Shown here piece by piece: positions 1 to 6,633 of a DNA stretch of 12,366 nucleotides. Numbering within the stretch: position 1 is the stretch's first letter; the number at the start of each line of letters is the position of its first letter. The notes under the pieces were generated by a model, which was not told the DNA's origin, did no database searches, and worked only from the letters and a program-made list of their open reading frames with translations. A program made the translations under genes and the position numbers. Source of the stretch: JADGRA01 sp035622755 (lineage in GTDB: Bacteria > Myxococcota > Myxococcia > Myxococcales > Myxococcaceae); assembly GCA_035622755.1 (NCBI GenBank), contig DASPUU010000203.1, positions 1-12,366 of the forward strand, in the 5' to 3' direction.

Positions 1-55
1 ACAGGAAAACGAGGGCCGCCAGCGCGAGCAGGGCGGGCGTCGAGAGCCTGGTCAT
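1..55 (-). CDS. N-terminus of an exported protein (partial)
   Basis: Reading leftward from an ATG at 55-53, the frame stays open to the window edge and gives MTRLSTPALLALAALVFL. This is one basic residue followed by an unbroken hydrophobic run, as expected for a Sec signal peptide or an N-terminal membrane anchor. No cleavage site or lipobox is reached, so the product cannot be named. The gene would be divergent from the permease at 148, sharing a 92-base gap. No good Shine-Dalgarno sequence lies before the ATG. Only 18 codons are visible, so this call rests on the signal-peptide look alone and could be a chance ORF. Confidence 0.45.
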   Translation of the reverse strand, partial: MTRLSTPALLALAALVFL

Positions 56-147
56 CCGGCGAGGCTGCGCCGGCCGAGTGCGGCGAGGCAAGGGAATCCA
101 CCGGCGAGCTTGCCAGGACGCACATCCGTTGGGCAGAGTGCCCGGGC

Positions 148-1614
148 GTGCGACCCGGCCTCGCTCGTGAGATGGGGCTCCTCGGGCTCACCTCCACCGG
201 CATCGCCTCGATGGTCGGCGCGGGGATCAACGTCGTTCCCTTCATGATCCAGCGCCACGTCCCGGGCATCGGTCCGCACGTCCTGCCTGCCTTCGCGGTG
301 GCCGCCGTCCCGGCGGCGCTCGCCGGGATGGCCTACGCCATTCTCGCCTCGGCCATGCCCCGCGCGGGGGGGAGCTACGTCTACGCCAGCCGCGCGCTCC
401 ACCCCTATCTCGGCTTCGTGGCCAGCTTCTCGCAGTGGTTCTCGCTGTGCGGGGCGATCGGCGTGGTCGGCTACCTGCTCGTGCCCTTCGTCCGCGACGT
501 GGCCCTGGCCCTGGGCGCGACCGGCCTGGCCGACCGGCTCGAGACCGGCGCCCCGCGCTGGGTCATCCCCCTGGCCGTGCTCTGGGCGTTCACCCTGGTC
601 AACCTGCGCGGGGTCCGCCTCTACCAGCGGGTCCTCCTCCCGCTCGTCGGCCTGACCCTGGTGCTCGGCGGGGTGGTCATCGTCACCGGATTCTGGTTTC
701 AGCCGGAGGACGCCGCCCGCGTCGCGGGCTTCTCGGCGCCGGCGCCCGGACCGGAGCCGGTGGATTCGCTCCGCACCTTCCTCACCGGGGCGGCGCTGCT
801 CTTCTCCAGCTTCATCGGCTTCGATTCCATCGCCCAGGCCGGCGGCGAGGCGCGTGACGCCTGGCGCACGCTTCCCCTGGCCATCGGACTGGCCATCGGG
901 CTTTCGACCGTCTTCTACATGCTCTTCGCCGCAGCCGTGTACCACGCCGTGCCCTGGACGCTGGTGCGTCAGGAGGCCCTGCGCCACGACGTCTCCGCGC
1001 CCGGACTCCTCGGCCCGCTCCTGCCGGCTCCGCTCCGGGTGGCGATGGTGGCCGGCGCCGCTCTGGCGCTGGTCAAGGACCTTCCGGCGATGTTGCTCGG
1101 CGTCTCGCGCCTGATGTTCGCCTGGGCCGAGGACGGCATCTTTCCGAGGGCGGTGGCGCGCGTGCACCCGCGCTTCCGGACGCCCTCGGTGGCCATCCTC
1201 GCCAGCGCCGCCACGGCCACTGCCGCCGTCCTCGGGTGCCACCTCGCCGGGGACTTCTTCCTCGGCGTGGACGTCCTGGTCACCTCGATGCTGGTCACGT
1301 TCATCCTCATGTGCGGCTCGGTGCTCGGCCTGCCGGTGCGCAACCCGGGGCTGGCGCGCGAGGTGCGCGTGGTGCGGGGCCGCGCCGCCCAGCGGGCGCT
1401 CTCCCTGGCCGGCATCGCCCTCCTCGGAGGGCTGCTCGCCGTGCACACCTGGAAGGATCTCACCGCCCCCGTCTCCGCCTGGTACTTCCGGAGCACGCCG
1501 GTCTGGTGCCTGGTGCTCGGGCTGGGGAGCCTGGTCTATCTTCGAGAGGTGCGGGCGCTGCGCCGGCGCGGCGTCGACGTGGACGCCATCTTCGCCGCCC
1601 TTCCGCCGGGATGA
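148..1614 (+). CDS. APC-superfamily amino acid permease
   Basis: A 488-residue secondary transporter of the inner membrane, about 12 predicted hydrophobic segments, the usual size for the APC (amino acid-polyamine-organocation) superfamily. Family hallmarks are visible: the substrate-site glycines MVGAGI in the first helix (residues 22-27), PRAGGSYVYASRAL after the second (71-84), the SSFIGFDSIAQAGGEARDAW block (220-239) with the acidic residue followed by a cytoplasmic loop, and RLMFAWAEDGIFP plus the HPRFRTP loop (321-346). These support proton- or sodium-coupled uptake or exchange of an amino acid or amine; the substrate cannot be read from the sequence. The start is GTG at 148, the first possible start in a frame open from the window edge; a shorter form from ATG 172 would begin close to the first helix. 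The stop overlaps the next start (ATGA), so the downstream reductase is probably translationally coupled. Confidence 0.9.
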   Translation: MRPGLAREMGLLGLTSTGIASMVGAGINVVPFMIQRHVPGIGPHVLPAFAVAAVPAALAGMAYAILASAMPRAGGSYVYASRALHPYLGFVASFSQWFSLCGAIGVVGYLLVPFVRDVALALGATGLADRLETGAPRWVIPLAVLWAFTLVNLRGVRLYQRVLLPLVGLTLVLGGVVIVTGFWFQPEDAARVAGFSAPAPGPEPVDSLRTFLTGAALLFSSFIGFDSIAQAGGEARDAWRTLPLAIGLAIGLSTVFYMLFAAAVYHAVPWTLVRQEALRHDVSAPGLLGPLLPAPLRVAMVAGAALALVKDLPAMLLGVSRLMFAWAEDGIFPRAVARVHPRFRTPSVAILASAATATAAVLGCHLAGDFFLGVDVLVTSMLVTFILMCGSVLGLPVRNPGLAREVRVVRGRAAQRALSLAGIALLGGLLAVHTWKDLTAPVSAWYFRSTPVWCLVLGLGSLVYLREVRALRRRGVDVDAIFAALPPG

Positions 1615-3062
1615 CGATGAGCCCACCCGTCGAACGACGTGAGCTGGCGTCCGGGCTGGCCGTGTGCCGGGTCATCACCGGCCTCTGGCAGATCGCCGAC
1701 ATGGAGCGGGACGGGCGCCGGGTGGACGTGGAGCTCACCGCGGCGGCGATGGCCCCCTATCTCGACGCCGGCTTCAGCACCTTCGACATGGCCGACCACT
1801 ACGGGTCTGCCGAGGAGGTGGCCGGCCGCTTCGCGCAGAGGAGGCCGGGCGCCGTCCAGCTGCTGACCAAGTGGGTCCCCGAGCCGGGGCCGGTGACCCG
1901 CCAGGCGGTCCGGACGGCGGTGCAGCGGTCGCTCGACCGTCTCCGGGCCTCCCGCCTCGACCTGCTCCAGTTCCATGCCTGGCGGTTCTCCGACCCCGCC
2001 TGGCTGGACTCCCTCTTCTTCCTCGAGGAGCTCCGCGCCGAGGGGCTCATCGCCCACCTCGGCCTGGCCAACTTCGACGCCGCTCACCTGCGCATTGCGC
2101 TGTCGAGCGGGGTGCGGGTGGTGTCCAACCAGGTGGCGTTCTCGCTGCTCGACCCCCGGGCCCGCGGCCGGATGAGCGCGCTCTGCCTCGAGCGAGGCGT
2201 CCGCCTGCTCGCCTACGGGACCCTGGCCGGCGGCCTGCTCACCGAGCGGTGGCTGGGGAAGCCGGAGCCTTCCGAGGACGCGCCGGCCACCTGGTCGGAG
2301 ATGAAGTACCGGCGCTTCGTCCGGGCCGCGGGGGGATGGGAGGTGCTCCAGCGCATCCTCCGCGCCACGTCGGCCGTCGCCCGGAAGCACCGGGTGTCGA
2401 TGGCCAACGTCGCCTGCCGGGCCATCCTCGACGAGCCGGCGGTGGCGGCGGTCATCGTCGGCGCCCGGCTCGGTGAGCGCGAGCACCTGGCCGACAACGC
2501 CCGGGTGTTCGCCCTGGCGCTGGACGAGGAGGACCGCCGCCTCCTCGCCGACGCCCAGTCCTCGCTGGTGCCCATCGCCGGCGACTGTGGCGACGAGTAC
2601 CGGCGCCCGCCGTACCTCACCGCCACCGGGGACCTGAGCCATCACCTGCGCGAGTTCCCGCCGCCCTACGCCACTCGCGTCCAGGGAGACCGCACGCTGT
2701 GCCTCAGCGGCACCCCCTGGGAGCCGCTCGCCGGGTACTGCCGGGCGGTGCGCCGGGGCAGCCGGATCTGCGTGTCCGGCACCACCGCCAACCACCGGGA
2801 CCGCGCCATCGGCGGGGACGATCCGGCAGCGCAGACGCACTTCGTCATCGACAAGCTGGAGGGCGCCCTCCAGTCGCTCGGGGCGCGGCTCGAGGACGTG
2901 GTGCGCACCCGTGTCTTCGTGCGGGATGTCGCCCACTGGGAAGCGGTGGCCCGTGCCCATGGCGAGCGCCTCGGCCACGTGCAGCCGGCCAACACCTTGG
3001 TGGAGGCGGCGCTGGTCGCCGACGGTGCGCTGGTGGAGATCGAGGCCGACGCCGAGCTCTGA
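1611..3062 (+). CDS. Aldo/keto reductase fused to a C-terminal Rid (YjgF/UK114) domain
   Basis: A 483-residue cytosolic fusion. Residues about 12-320 are an NAD(P)H-dependent aldo/keto reductase barrel. The catalytic tetrad is visible as Asp59 and Tyr64 (in FDMADHYG), Lys87 (LLTKWVP) and His122 (LLQFHAW). NVACRAILDEPAVAAVIVGA (266-285) is the usual late beta-strand/cofactor region. Residues about 352-482 are a Rid domain: SGTPWE, RAVRRGSRICVSGTTA, then VRTRVFVRDVAHWEAV and LVEIEADAEL. The arginine of enamine/imine-deaminating RidA (in PARS) is replaced by Asn461 (QPANT), as in Rid subgroups that lack that activity. The start is ATG 1611, overlapping the permease stop by 4 bases; a second in-frame ATG lies at 1617. 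Coupling to the permease suggests reduction of an imported compound or its carbonyl product, which is inference. Other plausible roles are general aldehyde detoxification, or a structural or ligand-binding Rid domain. Confidence 0.9.
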   Translation: MTMSPPVERRELASGLAVCRVITGLWQIADMERDGRRVDVELTAAAMAPYLDAGFSTFDMADHYGSAEEVAGRFAQRRPGAVQLLTKWVPEPGPVTRQAVRTAVQRSLDRLRASRLDLLQFHAWRFSDPAWLDSLFFLEELRAEGLIAHLGLANFDAAHLRIALSSGVRVVSNQVAFSLLDPRARGRMSALCLERGVRLLAYGTLAGGLLTERWLGKPEPSEDAPATWSEMKYRRFVRAAGGWEVLQRILRATSAVARKHRVSMANVACRAILDEPAVAAVIVGARLGEREHLADNARVFALALDEEDRRLLADAQSSLVPIAGDCGDEYRRPPYLTATGDLSHHLREFPPPYATRVQGDRTLCLSGTPWEPLAGYCRAVRRGSRICVSGTTANHRDRAIGGDDPAAQTHFVIDKLEGALQSLGARLEDVVRTRVFVRDVAHWEAVARAHGERLGHVQPANTLVEAALVADGALVEIEADAEL

Positions 3063-3084
3063 GCGCCCGCTCCGGGCGCCTCAG
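3059..3084. terminator. Bidirectional hairpin at convergent gene ends
   Basis: CTGA at 3059-3062 pairs with TCAG at 3081-3084, and GCGCCC at 3063-3068 pairs with GGGCGC at 3074-3079. This gives a 10-bp stem with one bulged C (3080) and a 5-base loop. The stop codon of the rightward AKR-Rid gene lies in the left arm and the stop codon of the leftward patatin gene in the right arm, so the same structure forms at the end of both transcripts. There is no T-tract on either side, so it would act as an RNA 3' end stabiliser or a non-canonical terminator rather than a classic intrinsic one. Confidence 0.5.
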
Positions 3085-4226
3085 CCGGGCGGCGGCGCCC
3101 GGTTGCCCTGGCCGGTGTCCGGCCGAGCCGCCTCCCGGAGCGGCCGGCCGGCCTTTTCCCGGAGGAACGCCTCCCGGGCCGAGAGGCGCCCGGCGCGCAT
3201 GAAGGATGGCCAGCGGGAACGATCCAGGAAGGTCTCGTAGAAGCGCGCCCCGCGCACCTCGGCGTAGGGGACCGGGTGGAGCAGGCGCAGCCGGTCGCCG
3301 GCGAGCAGCGCCTGCTCGCGTGCCAGGGCCACCATCCCCGACCAGCGGAGCTGGCCGCTGGCGCGGAAGATGGCGAAGGACCGGCGGCGCCAGCCGGTGA
3401 CGTCCTCTCCCTGGAACCCTCGGGGCAGGTAGCAGTTGAGCCCGAGGATCAGCTCGGGCGCCTCGGCGATGACCGGGCGCACGGGGAAGATGTTGACCAC
3501 TCCGCCGTCGCCGTAGAGATGCTTCCCCACCCGGACCGGCTCCACGAAGATGGGGATGGCGATTCCCACCCGCAGGGCGAGGGCCACCGGAATGCGTGGC
3601 GTGGTGCGGGTCCCGAAGAACTCGACGCGGTTCAGGTCGACGTTCCAGGCCGGCAGCGAGAAGGGGACGTCCGTCTCGCCCAGGCACCGGTTGCCGACGA
3701 CGTCCCGGAGCGAGCGCTCCAGCGCCTCTCCGCGCAGGAGGCCGGCCCACCCGCCCAGCGCCCGGCCGGTCGAACGGAGCAGTGCGCTCCAGTCCGGGTC
3801 GACGTAGCCGCGGCGGGGGAGGGTGAGCCAGAACCGCGCGATGGCGGCCGAATCCAGGCCGCATGCCCACAGGCCGGCGAAGAGCACCGAGGCGGAGCAG
3901 GCGGCGATGGCCGAGGGCAAGAGCCCGGCCTCCTCGAACGCCCGCTGTACGCCCACCACCGCCGAGGTGGCGCCGCTCCCGCCCGAGGCCACCACCGCCA
4001 GCCTTCGGCCCTTGAGCGCTCTGGCGTCGAGCCGCTCCGGACGGGGAAAGGGATCCGGCGCGAGCAGCCTCTCCACGTCGGTGGGCAGCGGGAGGAGCGC
4101 CCGGCGGGCGGCTCGGACGAAGCTCGCGTCCTCTCGCAGCGCAGCCACCAGGTCGGAGCCGGCCGAGACGGCGTCGAACAGCGGGCGGAGGTTGTTCGGG
4201 TCCAGTGCTCGGGTGAGGACGCTCAT
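3081..4226 (-). CDS. Patatin-like phospholipase family protein
   Basis: A 381-residue protein with the patatin alpha/beta fold arrangement, probably hydrolysing acyl esters of phospholipids or other lipids through a Ser-Asp dyad. Numbering is from ATG 4226. ASGGSGAT (about 80-87) is the oxyanion-hole glycine loop, and AACSAS (108-113) contains the putative nucleophile Ser111. YGDGGVVNIFPV (238-249) contains the putative catalytic Asp240. The nucleophile elbow is not the canonical GxSxG: both glycines are replaced, by Ala and Ser. From memory, a patatin subgroup carries a CSGS-type elbow, so this may be a subgroup trait. There is no clear signal peptide, so a cytosolic or membrane-associated enzyme is likely. 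The start is chosen at ATG 4226 with a GGA about 10 bases upstream; a TTG at 4247 would add 7 residues. The gene lies downstream of the GNAT gene on the same strand, with a gap of about 145 bases. Confidence 0.85.
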   Translation of the reverse strand: MSVLTRALDPNNLRPLFDAVSAGSDLVAALREDASFVRAARRALLPLPTDVERLLAPDPFPRPERLDARALKGRRLAVVASGGSGATSAVVGVQRAFEEAGLLPSAIAACSASVLFAGLWACGLDSAAIARFWLTLPRRGYVDPDWSALLRSTGRALGGWAGLLRGEALERSLRDVVGNRCLGETDVPFSLPAWNVDLNRVEFFGTRTTPRIPVALALRVGIAIPIFVEPVRVGKHLYGDGGVVNIFPVRPVIAEAPELILGLNCYLPRGFQGEDVTGWRRRSFAIFRASGQLRWSGMVALAREQALLAGDRLRLLHPVPYAEVRGARFYETFLDRSRWPSFMRAGRLSAREAFLREKAGRPLREAARPDTGQGNRAPPPG

Positions 4227-4336
4227 GGCCGGGTTCCAGCGAAGCAAGAGCCACGCCGCCGCCCCGGCGTCACGGGCGCGGGGCCGGGGAGCGCAGCTCT
4301 TGCGCCGGAGCGGGCGCTTCCGAAGGCCGTGCGGAG

Positions 4337-4360
4337 GGGCCCGGCGATCCCCCGGGGCCC
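4337..4360. terminator. Possible hairpin downstream of the acetyltransferase gene
   Basis: Two copies of the self-complementary GGGCCC (4337-4342 and 4355-4360) can pair as a 6-bp all-GC stem with a 12-base loop. It starts about 10 bases past the leftward GNAT stop and lies upstream of the patatin gene. There is no T-tract, and such stems arise easily in DNA this GC-rich. The rest of the 4227-4370 gap contains no recognisable promoter on the minus strand, so the two genes may still share a transcript. Confidence 0.25.
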
Positions 4361-4370
4361 GAGCGCCGGC

Positions 4371-4904
4371 TCAGCGGCGGCCTGAACCGGGCGGCCCGCT
4401 TGCCTCGAGCGCGTAGCGGATCGTCCCCTCCTCCGCGCCCGGGCCGACGAGGCGGAAGCCGAGCCGCTCGAGCACCCGGATCGACGGGGCGAGCCCGGGG
4501 AGCGTGTGGGCGACGACGGTGTGGATGTCGGGGTGTGCGAAGGCGCGATCGACGAGCGCCCGGACCGCCTCGGTGGCGTAGCCGCGCCGCTGGTGGGCCT
4601 CGAGCAGCGAGTACCCCACCTCGACCCTGCCCCCCTCGGGGAGCCCGCAGTAGCCGCCTTCCCCGACCAGCGCCCGGTCCTGCCGCAGCAGGAAGTACCA
4701 GGTCATCCACCCGGCGCGATCCGCTCCGCCCTCGAGAAAGCGGAGGGTGTACTCGACGGTCTCCGTGCTGTTCAGGGGGGGCGGCCACACGCCCGGGACG
4801 GGGACGGCCAGGAGCCGTGCCAGCGCCGGAGGCCCCTCCAGCTCGGCGCGGAGCAGCTCCGGGGTGGCGGCGACGAGCTCGAGCCGGGTCGTGGTCAGCT
4901 TCAC
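4371..4904 (-). CDS. GNAT-family N-acetyltransferase (RimJ/RimL-like)
   Basis: A 177-residue acetyl-CoA-dependent N-acyltransferase, the typical length for the Acetyltransf_3 (RimJ/RimL/SpeG-like) branch of GNAT. It opens with TTTRLELVAATPELLRA, matching the usual start of this branch. It has the central strand VEVGYSLLEAHQRRGYATEAV (residues 94-114), whose QRRGYA is the Q/RxxGxG/A pyrophosphate-binding motif A. It ends with the helix-strand SIRVLERLGFRLVG (141-154). The substrate cannot be told: members acetylate protein N-termini, antibiotics, polyamines or small amines. The start is GTG at 4904, placed by the TTTRLEL homology; the preceding sequence has no strong ribosome site. It is divergent from the PEGA-protein gene at 5008, with 103 bases between. 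Confidence 0.88.
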   Translation of the reverse strand: MKLTTTRLELVAATPELLRAELEGPPALARLLAVPVPGVWPPPLNSTETVEYTLRFLEGGADRAGWMTWYFLLRQDRALVGEGGYCGLPEGGRVEVGYSLLEAHQRRGYATEAVRALVDRAFAHPDIHTVVAHTLPGLAPSIRVLERLGFRLVGPGAEEGTIRYALEASGPPGSGRR

Positions 4905-4952
4905 CCGGGTGCCCGCATATCACCGCCGTCGCCCCAACCGAGCGCTGGCGGA

Positions 4953-4958
4953 TACAAT
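4953..4958 (+). promoter_or_regulatory. Candidate -10 box upstream of the PEGA-protein gene
   Basis: TACAAT differs by one base from the sigma-70 consensus TATAAT and stands out in otherwise GC-rich sequence. Transcription would start near 4965, giving a leader of about 43 bases. No recognisable -35 hexamer lies 16-18 bases upstream, so this may be an activator-dependent or alternative-sigma promoter. Confidence 0.4.
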
Positions 4959-4995
4959 GCCGCCCCTCGTTCGGAGGTGCAGCCGCCCGCAATCC

Positions 4996-5000
4996 GGAGG
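4996..5000 (+). promoter_or_regulatory. Strong ribosome binding site setting the start at 5008
   Basis: GGAGG sits 7 bases before ATG 5008, the best Shine-Dalgarno match in the window. It decides between this start and the in-frame ATG at 4957, which has only a weak GGCGGA upstream. Confidence 0.7.
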
Positions 5001-5007
5001 CCGGTCC

Positions 5008-6633
5008 ATGGGGTCGTGGATGGCTGCTCTTCTTCTCGGCGCGCCCGCGGCTGCTCCGGCGGCCGATGCCGGTCCGCCGGCCGCGCGGGTGGCCGTGGTC
5101 GCCGAGGGGCACTGTGACGCGGCCTCGAGCGCCATCGCCGCGCGCTCCTTCCGGGCTGCGCTCCAGCCGAAGCTGCGGGCCGTCCTCCAGGACGAGTCGG
5201 AGACCGCCCGTCCGCTGGGCGGGCTGGCCGAGCGAACGCTGGAGGAGATCGACCGGGCGACCGCCGCGGCGAGGAAGGACTTCTACGCCCACAAGGTGGA
5301 GCCGGCCGTCGCCCTGCTCCGGGCGCTGGCCGTCGACGTGGTGCGCATCGCCCCCTCCGAGCAGCGGTGGAGAGCGGAGCGGGAGGTCGCCACCCTGCTT
5401 GCCCAGGCCCAGCTGGCCGCCGATGCCGCCGCGGCCGAGGCGACCCTGGCCGGCATCCTGAAGGTGGAGCCCGGCTACCAGCCGGACACGTCCCTCTATC
5501 CGCCGACGTTCCGCAAGTTCGTGGACGGGGTGCGCGAGCGGGTGGCCGAGCTGGCCGTCAACCGCCTCGACGTGGCGGTGGCGCCGCCGGGGACGGCGGT
5601 CTACGTCGGCGGGCGGTCCCTGGGCGTGGCCCCGGTGTCGCTCCACCTGCCCGTGGCCGAGTACCGTGTCGAGGCGGACTTCGGGCACCGGGGCCTGGTG
5701 CGTCTGGTGCGCGTTCCGGCGCCGCCGAGCCTGGTGCCGCCCCTGGAGCTGGCCGCCGCCGTCGAGGGAGCGGTCTACCCGGACGCCGGGCCCTGCCTCG
5801 ACACCGGGTCGGATCCGGCGGCGGGTCTGGCGCGTCTGGCATCGCTCATCGGCGCGTCCAAGCTCTTCGCCGTCGGCAGCGAGAGCTCCGGTGAACGGGT
5901 CTGGATCCGGGTGCGGGAGGTCGATGCCGCCGGCGCGGTCCTCCGGGAGGCCCGGGCTCCGGTTCAGCCGGGCGCCCCGGAGTCCGACACGGTGGGAGCG
6001 CTCGTCGAGTGGACGACCACCGGCCGGGCCGGGGCCGGCGTCGAGGTGGTCCAGCGCTCCCGGGCGTCGGCCACGCCGGGCGTGCGGGGGCAGATCTCGG
6101 GCCGGGTCGTCGGCGATCCACCGCCCACCGGGTTCACCCTCTACACCTTTCCGGAAGGCGGGCAGTGGGTTCAAGGGGACGGCATCCGGTTCAGCGGGGA
6201 CCGCTTCAAGTGGGATGCTCCCGCCGGCCGAACCTCTGTCCGGGTGGTGACCGAGGACGGGAGGGTGGGGACGGCCGTGGTCGACGTGCCGGCGGGCGCG
6301 GCGGCCGAGGTCCAGGTCCGCGTCCAGAAGGCCTGCGTCGTGACCGGGCGCGTGCTGGCACGTGGCGGCCATCCCGTCGCCGGCGCGCGGGTGCGGGCCG
6401 AGCAGGTGGGGACTCGCTCCTGGCAATCGGTCGAGACCGGGCCGAGGGGATTCTTCGTCTTCCGCGAGCTGCTCCGCGCGGACTACCGGGTCTCGGTGGA
6501 GGGCGGAGGGCGCCGGACCACCCGCCAGGTCTCGCTCGGCTCGACGTGCAGCGCCGACCTCGGAGCCCTGGTCCTGCCGGATGCCCTCCTCTTCCCGGGG
6601 GGCGGCGCCGACGCCGGGGTCTCCGGACGATGA
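5008..6633 (+). CDS. Exported PEGA-domain and carboxypeptidase-regulatory-like protein
   Basis: A 541-residue protein of unknown function. Residues 1-19 (WMAALLLGAPAAAPAA) look like a short signal peptide, though without a basic residue before the core; the upstream ATG at 4957 would supply arginines but has a worse ribosome site. Residues 70-180 are Ala-rich and helical and carry the PDTSLYPPTFRKFVDGVRER pattern seen before PEGA domains in myxobacterial proteins. Residues about 187-250 are PEGA-like (VAPPGTAVYVGGRSLGVAPV). Residues 262-320 contain a small alpha/beta segment (LARLASLIGASKLFAVG). Residues 362-440 form a beta-rich segment, and 441-512 a carboxypeptidase-regulatory-like Ig-fold domain (VTGRVLARGGHPVAGARV, GPRGFFVFRELLRADYRVSV). 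No protease motif is seen, so a binding or scaffold role at the envelope is likely. The stop overlaps the next gene's start (ATGA). Confidence 0.85.
   Translation: MGSWMAALLLGAPAAAPAADAGPPAARVAVVAEGHCDAASSAIAARSFRAALQPKLRAVLQDESETARPLGGLAERTLEEIDRATAAARKDFYAHKVEPAVALLRALAVDVVRIAPSEQRWRAEREVATLLAQAQLAADAAAAEATLAGILKVEPGYQPDTSLYPPTFRKFVDGVRERVAELAVNRLDVAVAPPGTAVYVGGRSLGVAPVSLHLPVAEYRVEADFGHRGLVRLVRVPAPPSLVPPLELAAAVEGAVYPDAGPCLDTGSDPAAGLARLASLIGASKLFAVGSESSGERVWIRVREVDAAGAVLREARAPVQPGAPESDTVGALVEWTTTGRAGAGVEVVQRSRASATPGVRGQISGRVVGDPPPTGFTLYTFPEGGQWVQGDGIRFSGDRFKWDAPAGRTSVRVVTEDGRVGTAVVDVPAGAAAEVQVRVQKACVVTGRVLARGGHPVAGARVRAEQVGTRSWQSVETGPRGFFVFRELLRADYRVSVEGGGRRTTRQVSLGSTCSADLGALVLPDALLFPGGGADAGVSGR

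Noticed and set aside
87..114. GGCAAG/CTTGCC inverted repeat in the gap before the permease
   Set aside because: The 6-bp arms with a 16-base loop are within chance expectation, and no promoter elements lie beside them.
52..1626. Leftward open frame of 524 codons opposite the permease gene
   Set aside because: Its translation is Arg/Gly/His/Glu-rich with no recognisable domain, and it is the antisense shadow expected from third-position GC bias in a real gene.
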